A DNA stretch of 64,000 nt. Origin: Homarus americanus. Lineage: Eukaryota > Arthropoda > Malacostraca > Decapoda > Nephropidae. How positions within the stretch are numbered: the stretch's first letter is position 1; every line of letters begins with the position of its first letter. The position numbers and the translations under genes were made by a program. Below the pieces are notes generated by a model. The model worked only from the letters and a program-made list of their open reading frames with translations. It did not search any database and was not told where the DNA came from. Shown piece by piece: positions 58,263 to 64,000 of the stretch. Location: the NCBI RefSeq assembly GCF_018991925.1, contig NW_024736071.1, positions 13,199,758 through 13,263,757 of the forward strand. Direction: 5' to 3'.

Positions 58263-58399
58263 TAAAAAAATTATACTTCACCCGCGTATATGAGTAGATG
58301 CACCGAGTAAAGTGGAAATTCCGGTTCTGGCAGGGTACTTCGTAAATGTAGAAACACGTAAAAAAAAAACGTGTAAAGCGGGGTATTACTGTACTAAGT

Positions 58400-58640
58400 T
58401 TAGGGAGCTGCTGCCTTTATTAACAGCAAGAGAACCTTCCCTCCAAGTGAAAGGAAGAATGTACTGCATGCGGCTGGTGTAAGAAGTGTAATGTTGTATG
58501 GCAGTGAAACATGGGCAGTTAAAGAGGATGACATAAGTAGACTTGAGCGAGCTGAAATGTGAGGTGGATGTGTAATGTGACGCTGAAAGATAGGAGGCCC
58601 TGTACAGAGCTAAGAGGGAGGCTGATATTGATGTCAAATG
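58400..58640 (+). mobile_element. LINE RT C-terminal scrap (YGSETWAVKEDD type)
   Basis: One frame reads ERKNVLHAAGVRSVMLYGSE then TWAVKEDDISRLERAEM; a nearby frame continues RWMCNVTLKDRRPCTELR. These are C-terminal hallmarks of an RTE/Jockey-type ORF2. It begins within about 10 bp of the right end of the Tigger-like element. Confidence 0.78.
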
Positions 58641-58814
58641 CACTGAGCTCCAGGTGATCATCCACCAGGCAAGCTGAGGATTCACTCAGTTACACCAGGC
58701 ATTGCCATCAACTGGTTTAATGAAAATGCCCCTGGGATTCAAAATATTGCACTTCGAAATCTTGCCTTTCTAACAATAGAGCAGAGACTCTGAGAACTCT
58801 ACACAATGAAAAAT

Positions 58815-59345
58815 GATTAGTAGATCAAAAAGCCTGGTGAAATACAGAGTTTTGCAGAAGCGAATAATGAGCATGATTTCTATGATGCTATTAGGTAAAT
58901 CTATAGCCCTCAGAGGAAGAACATCACTCCCATTAGGTCAGTGGACGGCAAAACGCTCCTCAAAAACCATCAGCAAATCTCGGACTGGTGGACGGAGCAT
59001 TTCAGGGCATATAGTGCTATACGACCTGCCAAACAGGACACCATTCTAACCAATTGATGCTCCACTTGAGTTTGGGCAGTCTCCCACACCATATTAACAA
59101 GCTCAAAAACAATAAAAGCGTAGAACTGGATGGGGTCCCGGCAGAACGTTATAACAAGGGTTTTTTAACCTCCCAACATCTATTCCAATTTATTAAAGCC
59201 ATCTGGAGAGTTGAAGCAATCCCACAGGAATGGAAAGCTGCTACTATAGAGACCATATATCTACAAGAAGAAGGAAGACAAAGTTGACTGTGGTAATAGC
59301 AGGGGTATATCCTTCTTAGTAGTCGGTGGCAAGGTGCTGGCCATA
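58815..59345 (+). mobile_element. decayed LINE RT N-terminal region
   Basis: Broken frames give EIQSFAEANNEHDFYDAIR, IYSPQRKNITPIRSVDGKTL, ISDWWTEHF, INKLKNNKSVELDGVPAERY, AIPQEWKAATIETIY and NSRGISFLVVGGKVLA. In order these are the FYDAL..VYGPQ linker and RT blocks 1-2 of a Jockey/CR1-type ORF2. At least four frame breaks. Confidence 0.75.
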
Positions 59346-59404
59346 GTCATGATGCACTTGAGGCACCCAGAGCTAGTAGACCACCCCCCATGCACTCCTC
59401 AGTC

Positions 59405-59525
59405 CCAAACCTCCATAAAATATAACGGTGTGAAGGTGTGGAACAACTTACCCCCACCCATCCGAGCAAAGACTACGCTCCCTTCCTTTAAATCATCTCT
59501 TAAAACATATCTATTGTCTAAGTAA
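59405..59525 (+). mobile_element. LINE ORF2 C-terminal scrap
   Basis: IKYNGVKVWNNLPPPIRA and LPSFKSSLKTYLLSK, the terminal signature of some LINE ORF2 proteins. The intervening RT is deleted, so this and the preceding piece are an internally deleted element or two insertions. Confidence 0.62.
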
Positions 59526-59771
59526 GTATTAATAGTTCTTGTAATACCTACTATATATACAATACCTGCTTTTATTGTACCATCAAAACCGTTTCATCGG
59601 AAATTATCATGTAAATAGATAAGAAATTACCAATGCAATAAATATATTTGCCAACTAGACATAATCCTGACAGCTCTGTCCTCTTGTTCAACCTTAATAC
59701 TGTACAACCCACATTGTACGGCTTCCCCATTATATTTATGTTTTTCAATTCCACTGTAATTTATGTATATA

Positions 59772-60411
59772 CAGTCAACCCTCGCTTTACGGGGTCCCAC
59801 TTTACGCGTTTCCACGTTTACGCGGTACCCTGCCGAAACCGGAATGCTCACTTTCCGCGGTGTGTGTACCCTTTTACGCGGAGAGCGGCGCGAGCAGGGT
59901 GCACACAAGGTCGCCCAGTCATCAAAACATTACCGAGTTCTTCACCCGCCACCCACCACAGCCGGCCCAAGTCAGTGATAGTGATAATGATAGTGAGGAT
60001 ATGGACTTATATGGACTTTGAGGGGTTTGACAAAGAGGCCCTGCAAGCCTCTGTGGTGGATAGTGATACAATTGATACAAGTGATACAGGTGAGGGCCAA
60101 TAATCTGCCCTCTGCCTCGGAACCAACCCCCCATCCCCGTGTGCCCAGCCATCTTTTCTACTAATGTAAGTGTTAAAAAACCTAATATTATTGATATTTC
60201 TCTTAATTATTAATTGTGTGTGCATACCATCATAAAATTAAGAAGTTATTTTTACTACAACGTAGGTATTGTGTCTGAAAAAGTGGAGTTTGGGGGTCGG
60301 CCCGGTCTCTATTTCAATTAATCCCATATGTTATGTTGTTCACTTTACGCGTTTCTCACTTTACGCGGGCCACCGTGGGTTGAATTAACCGAATAAAGTG
60401 AGGGTTCACTG
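59772..60411 (+). mobile_element. Tigger-like deletion derivative keeping a transposase C-terminus
   Basis: Termini TA|CAGTCAACCCTCGCTTTACG and, reversed, TA|CAGTGAACCCTCACTTTATT, 640 bp. Inside, 59911-60021 is an open 36-codon stretch ending in TGA: HQNITEFFTRHPPQPAQ then SDSDNDSEDMDLYGL. The ITEFF..P block followed by an acidic end is the normal C-terminus of Tigger/jerky-type transposases. DNA-binding and DDE domains are gone. Same family as 55700-58391. Confidence 0.88.
59911..60021 (+). pseudogene. Tigger-type transposase C-terminal remnant
   Basis: Too short for ordinary gene calling but recognisable by ITEFFTRHPPQP, an acidic SDSDNDSED tail and a stop, set 390 bp before the right TIR. 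It shows which end of the autonomous parent was kept. Confidence 0.75.
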
Positions 60412-60576
60412 TACTTATAATACAAATAAAAAATAAATAAAAAATAATAATAAATAAATATTGAAGTGATAACTGTGGTAACATTGAGATGTTCTTATTA
60501 CCACCACACTATTGTACTATTCCAGATGTTACTAAATGTTACATAATACTTCCTTGAGATAAATGTATAGTATATA

Positions 60577-61729
60577 CAGGTTGTACCTCTCTAGTCCGGC
60601 ATTCTGTGGTCCGGAATCTCCCGTGGTCCGGAACGATTTTAGTTTGCCCATGGAGAAAATTAATTTGAGTCTGGTATTTTCGATGTTTGGCTAAATTTGG
60701 CCTTATTTACCTTACTTTTTTGGCGAATTACTACCTGTAATAAAGCAACATCCTAATAAACCAACGAAAATAACACAGATAAAGTTAAATAAAAACTAAA
60801 AACAACACAGAAAAGTTCTTATGTTCTACAGTTTTAGCTAGAGTTGAACCTTATGACTTGGCAACTTTGTCATCTGAGTAAAAACACACACAACAACATT
60901 GGCTGTCTTTATGTTTTCAACTTTACCACCACTGGTGGGTGGAATTTTTTTTTAAATTCAGAAACATTAATAAAAACATATATGAACAATAAATAAGTGT
61001 TGCTTTCTTATTCTTATGTAGAGTAATGACCATATGTTTTCACATGTGCACACTTACATACGCGACCTCACTTTTTTTCTTTACCATTAATGGTTAGCTA
61101 CTTCCATTGCTCCATTTATTAACATTAAATAACAAAACAACCATATTAATTTTACTACAGCTACAACCAGGGTCTTATTTTCTTCAGTTTTATATGTAGA
61201 ACCAGTCAGTCACTGGTTTTGTAAACAACGAAAACAATGCCGTCTCGTCTCCTCGTGTTTTAATATTCTACGTATTATTAATGAATTGTATTGTTCATTT
61301 AGCACACATAAACATTAATTCAATCAAAAAGACATTCAGTAATAAACAATAATACATTTTTTGTACATAGAGAAATGATGCTGTTTACACAATTATGCAC
61401 GTCTCAACGTTGGCGGGCCGCTCAAACCCGTCGAAATTCGAGTTTCCGCCGTCGAAATTTTAAATTGTGTCGTGTTTTTTTTTTGTATGTGTCCAAATAA
61501 AAAAAGTCAAATTAAAACCTCGCAAAATTTGAGAACCTACTGTACAACATTTAACCCTTCAATATGTCTTCAAAGAGACCACGAAGCAGCGAAAGTGGTG
61601 CTAGTGCTTCCAAGTGTATGCACAAGTCACTATCTATCCAGGAAAAGGGTGAATTTCCATGGTCCGGAAATTCCCATGGTCTGGCACCGGTCAGGTCCCG
61701 AGGTTGCCGGACTACAGAGGTACAACCTG
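60577..61729 (+). mobile_element. Tigger-type deletion derivative keeping a transposase N-terminus
   Basis: Ends CAGGTTGTACCTCTCTAGTC and its near-perfect reverse complement; TA precedes the left end but AA follows the right. It is an inverted relative of 56051-57517. At 61564 an ATG opens MSSKRPRSSESGASASK, the usual start of Tigger/jerky-type transposases, after which the sequence runs into the terminal repeat. The whole body of the gene is deleted. Confidence 0.86.
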
Positions 61730-61968
61730 AAGGTGCCTAAAAGAGAGCTCAGGTTCTCAACTGGCTCAGCCATGTTAATATTGTTATTATTATCCACTCT
61801 GTATCTGTGTTTTTCTGGTTAAATAAACTGTTTCAATTCAATCCAATTCAATTCGCTGACTGGCAAAACACATCACTGTAAACATCCTCCCATAAACTCA
61901 ATGTGGATTTAGAAAAGATCACAGCTCTGCTGACATGATTTTTGGGTATTATTGCACTTGTTGCCAAC
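61730..61968. other. short spacer
   Basis: Includes AATTCAATCCAATTCAATTC (about 61835-61854). Nothing else recognised. Confidence 0.45.
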
Positions 61969-62262
61969 AATTTAATTTTGGAAGAGGTGGGTAAAGGAAT
62001 ATCTCCAGACACTACGTCAGTGACAAAAGTTCTTCAAAACTCGTAGCAATCTCCACGCTGGGGATATCGTGATCTTCTCTGGAAAACCCCTCCCCAGGAG
62101 TCAGTGGATGCTAGGGAGAGTACTGAAGGCACTCCCGAGTGAAGATGGCCTGGTGCGAAGTGTTAAAGTGAAGACAAAGGACTCGGTGTTAATACGCCCA
62201 GCGACGAGACTCTGCCTGTTGGAAGGGGTCGGAGAGAGTGAATCTAATGGTAGGCCGTGATT
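61969..62262 (+). mobile_element. BEL/Pao retrotransposon pol C-terminus
   Basis: One frame reads FWKRWVKEYLQTLRQ, a stop, QKFFKTRSNLHAGDIVIFSG, KPLPRSQWMLGRVLKALPSE, DGLVRSVKVKTK, LIRPATRLCLLEG and a stop at 62258-62260. The FWxRWxxEYLxxLxxR start, the PRxxWxxGRV core and RPxxxLxxLE end are the domain at the C-terminus of BEL/Pao integrases (DUF5641-like). Only this end remains; the stop after LRQ shows decay. Confidence 0.87.
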
Positions 62263-62286
62263 TCGAGCGAAGCCCAACAGGGGTAG

Positions 62287-62656
62287 TGTTATCGCCACGG
62301 TGCGTTCCGGCCACATATTAAGTGAAGAGACCGTTTACAACTCAGAATAGCTTACTAAGCGAGATAGAGCTGATAGCAGCTGTGTGACCGCCTGAGGGGC
62401 AGAGTATCGCCTTCTACTGTGGAGCCAACACCTTGATTCTCGTCAGCCAACATCTTCCTGCAGGACATTATATTTGGTCTCGTTGGTCTAACCCTAGAAC
62501 CGAAAACATGAGTGTGATTGTGAACTGTTGAATCCTCTGAGAACTCTAAATATCTTTAATAAGTGTATTTATGTACTGTATATATTGATCATACATATTA
62601 TTCAAACTGTGTGTCCTGATGTATCAGCAGTTGTTATATGTGAAATGTATTCAACA
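62287..62656 (+). mobile_element. possible 3' LTR of the BEL/Pao element
   Basis: Starts TGTTATCGCC right after a short purine run (ACAGGGGTAG), 25 bp past the pol stop, as expected for a BEL 3' LTR. An end at TTCAACA (62650-62656) would give TG...CA termini. No partner LTR is in the window and the right boundary is uncertain. Confidence 0.45.
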
Positions 62657-62769
62657 GGTTTTGATGGATTATACTAATCGCGTCAACGATGAGGGTCTTA
62701 TTATCCTGCACAGCCACAATTGCTCCTATGAGCGATTACATTAAATAACAATACTGTACTTAAAACATA

Positions 62770-63230
62770 CATTATTCATTTTTTACATTAATTTTGCTAT
62801 AGCTACAACCAGTCTTTTTTTTCTTCAGTTTTGTATGAAGAACCATCGTCACGGGTATAAACACGAACGAAAACAATGCGGTCTCATCTCCTCTTGTGTG
62901 TTTTAATATTCTACTTATTATTAATGAATTGTATTGTTTATTTTGCATATATAAACATGAATTCAATCAAATACATATTCAGTAATGAACAATAATGAAT
63001 CTTTTGTATATATTCTTAATAAGATAAATGACACCGTTTCCTTGAGTGCGCACATTAAATAACATTAATTAAAAACATAGGTATTTTCTGACGTTAATTT
63101 TACTGCAGCAACAACCAGGGTCTTATTTTCTTCAGTTTCAGATGGATAACTGACATTATGGGTGTAAACACTGACAAAAACAATGGCATCACATTTCCTC
63201 TTTTTGTGACCACCACATTATTATTATTAT
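62770..63230. repeat. decayed pieces of the TCTCTAGTCCGG Tigger family
   Basis: Two successive segments (about 62785-63000 and 63095-63200) match the internal region of 60577-61729: CTACAACCAG..TCTTATTTTC, TTTTAATATTCTAC, ATTATTAATGAATTGTATTG. Terminal repeats are lost. The doubled arrangement parallels the internal duplication seen at 56.5-57.2 kb. Confidence 0.75.
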
Positions 63231-63546
63231 TATTGATTTATATTGTAGAAGGTGCATTCATAAACATTATTTAAAAGCCAAACAAAAGATATGAAAATTT
63301 CAGACTTTGGAATGCATCTCATTATTATTGCTTTATTTTAATGGTAATTAATGATTCACGATACGATTATTCACCTTACACTGCAATATTGGAGGACACA
63401 TTACCGCCATTATTTGAGGCTTTACTGTATACTACAGTATAGTACCGTACAGTATAAGGATATTTTCTTGAAATGTAATTGTAGTTACTGAAGAGTGTTA
63501 CATAAGACAAACACTAACTCTGATACTGACTTTAACTCATGAGATA
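63231..63546. other. AT-rich spacer
   Basis: Contains an (ATT)n tract near 63222-63236 and TATACTACAGTATAGTACCG-like short palindromes near 63428. No gene. Confidence 0.4.
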
Positions 63547-63825
63547 CAGGGGGTTGCCGACTTACGAACACCTGCCAATACACACAGGGTTAAACTTGAA
63601 ATTTACAGTAGTACTGTATTTTATTTACCTGATGACTCATTTTTTACTTTCATTTATTGTATTTTGTCATTCTATTTCTTCTTTTGTCTCAAATTAAGCA
63701 ATTTTAGATGTAATATAAGGACTTAGGCTACAAAATAGTGGGATTTTAAACATTGTTCTGTAAGTACGGTATGCACACATCATGTCCTCAGGAACAGAAC
63801 TCATTCATAACCTGGGGACCCCCTG
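63547..63825. mobile_element. Tigger-like MITE, 279 bp
   Basis: Left end TA|CAGGGGGTTGCCGACTTACG and right end, reversed, TA|CAGGGGGTCCCCAGGTTATG; inverted termini with TA on each side. No coding. Confidence 0.75.
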
Positions 63826-63829
63826 TATA

Positions 63830-64000
63830 CAGGAAGTGCTCGCTTAACGTTGTGGTTACGTTCTTGTAAAACGCAATGTTAACGGAATCAATTTTTCCCA
63901 TAAGAAATAGATAAAATACGCTAATTACATTCCCAGGCTCCCTTTGCCCCACAAAATACATTACATATACATAAATTCAATGAATTTTTTTTAGGAAATA
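63830..64000 (+). mobile_element. start of another Tigger-like MITE, runs off the window
   Basis: TA|CAGGAAGTGCTCGCTTAACG followed by a GCAATGTTAACGGAATC inner segment is a Tigger-style left end. It starts 4 bp after the preceding MITE; its right end is outside the window. Confidence 0.55.

Larger units (their letters stand above)
55700..58391. mobile_element. rearranged Tigger-like element hosting a nested element
   Basis: Termini TA|CAGTGAACCCTCACTTTAC and, reversed, TA|CAGTAATACCCCGCTTTAC. About 190 bp at its left end matches, reversed, the right end of the element at 59772-60411, and its right end matches that element's left end, so both belong to one family. Inside are a second TIR element (56051-57517) and a 280-bp segment present twice (57520-57800, 57985-58262). 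Confidence 0.82.

Noticed and set aside
61472..61822. 116-codon plus-strand frame
   Set aside because: Shadow frame; the real remnant is the short MSSKRP-type start in another frame at 61564.
55131..64000. N-terminal exon of BLOC1S1
   Set aside because: Minus strand was read for LVDHLNVG-like and MLSxLLKEH-like coding with a donor site; none was found.

Overview
The window is eukaryotic, animal and most likely arthropod; a decapod crustacean is my best guess. It has long (CA)n, (TA)n, (CT)n and (GT)n microsatellites, many broken non-LTR retrotransposons of arthropod type (I/R1-like, Jockey-like, CR1-like), Tigger/pogo-like and hAT DNA elements, gypsy-like and BEL/Pao LTR remnants, GT-AG introns, and a tRNA-derived SINE whose body resembles one I associate with decapods. 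There are no bacterial operons, rRNA genes or CRISPR arrays. Decapod is inference; arthropod-like animal is well supported.

Layout. 1-12 kb: microsatellites, a 1.03-kb I-type LINE fragment with an RNase H domain (1.3-2.3 kb), a 31-bp minisatellite (3.3 kb), a CR1-like fragment (7.4 kb), and three copies of one unusual retroelement family (8.56-8.81, 8.81-10.79 and, reversed, 11.67-12.22 kb). 12-17 kb: mostly unrecognised sequence, a broken cysteine-rich gene (15.55 kb) and a decayed CR1-like copy. 17.8-26.4 kb: two long minus-strand LINEs back to back, one Jockey-like and one I/R1-like with gag, endonuclease, RT and a damaged RNase H. 26.4-29.3 kb: a fold-back repeat enclosing a tRNA-derived SINE, then the second copy of the 1.03-kb LINE fragment with its true 3' end. 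29.5-31.5 kb: a 19-20-bp minisatellite split by a 675-bp solo LTR. 32-36 kb: LINE scraps, a decayed 31-bp minisatellite and a frameshifted transposase-like gene. 37-42 kb: an intact CR1-like C-terminal ORF abutting a 3.4-kb array of a 55-bp satellite that ends in a GC-rich variant block. 42-46 kb: decayed minus-strand coding sequence and the 3' end plus LTR of a gypsy-like element. 46-50 kb: a small TIR element, an intron-containing hAT transposase gene with one frameshift, and a Tc1/mariner scrap. 52-54.2 kb: the last two coding exons of the only recognised conserved host gene, BLOC1S1, on the minus strand. 54.3-64 kb: nested and adjacent TA-flanked Tigger-like elements, LINE scraps and a BEL/Pao end.

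Nearly everything recognisable is mobile DNA, and most copies are truncated or frameshifted. BLOC1S1 is the exception: its two exons are open, flanked by consensus splice sites and joined in phase. Its 5' exons were not found here, so the dense insertions from 54.3 kb onward probably lie in its upstream intron or beyond its 5' end. Two derivatives in this cluster keep opposite ends of a Tigger-type transposase, which shows they are internal-deletion products. All family names come from recognising motifs by eye; no database search was run.
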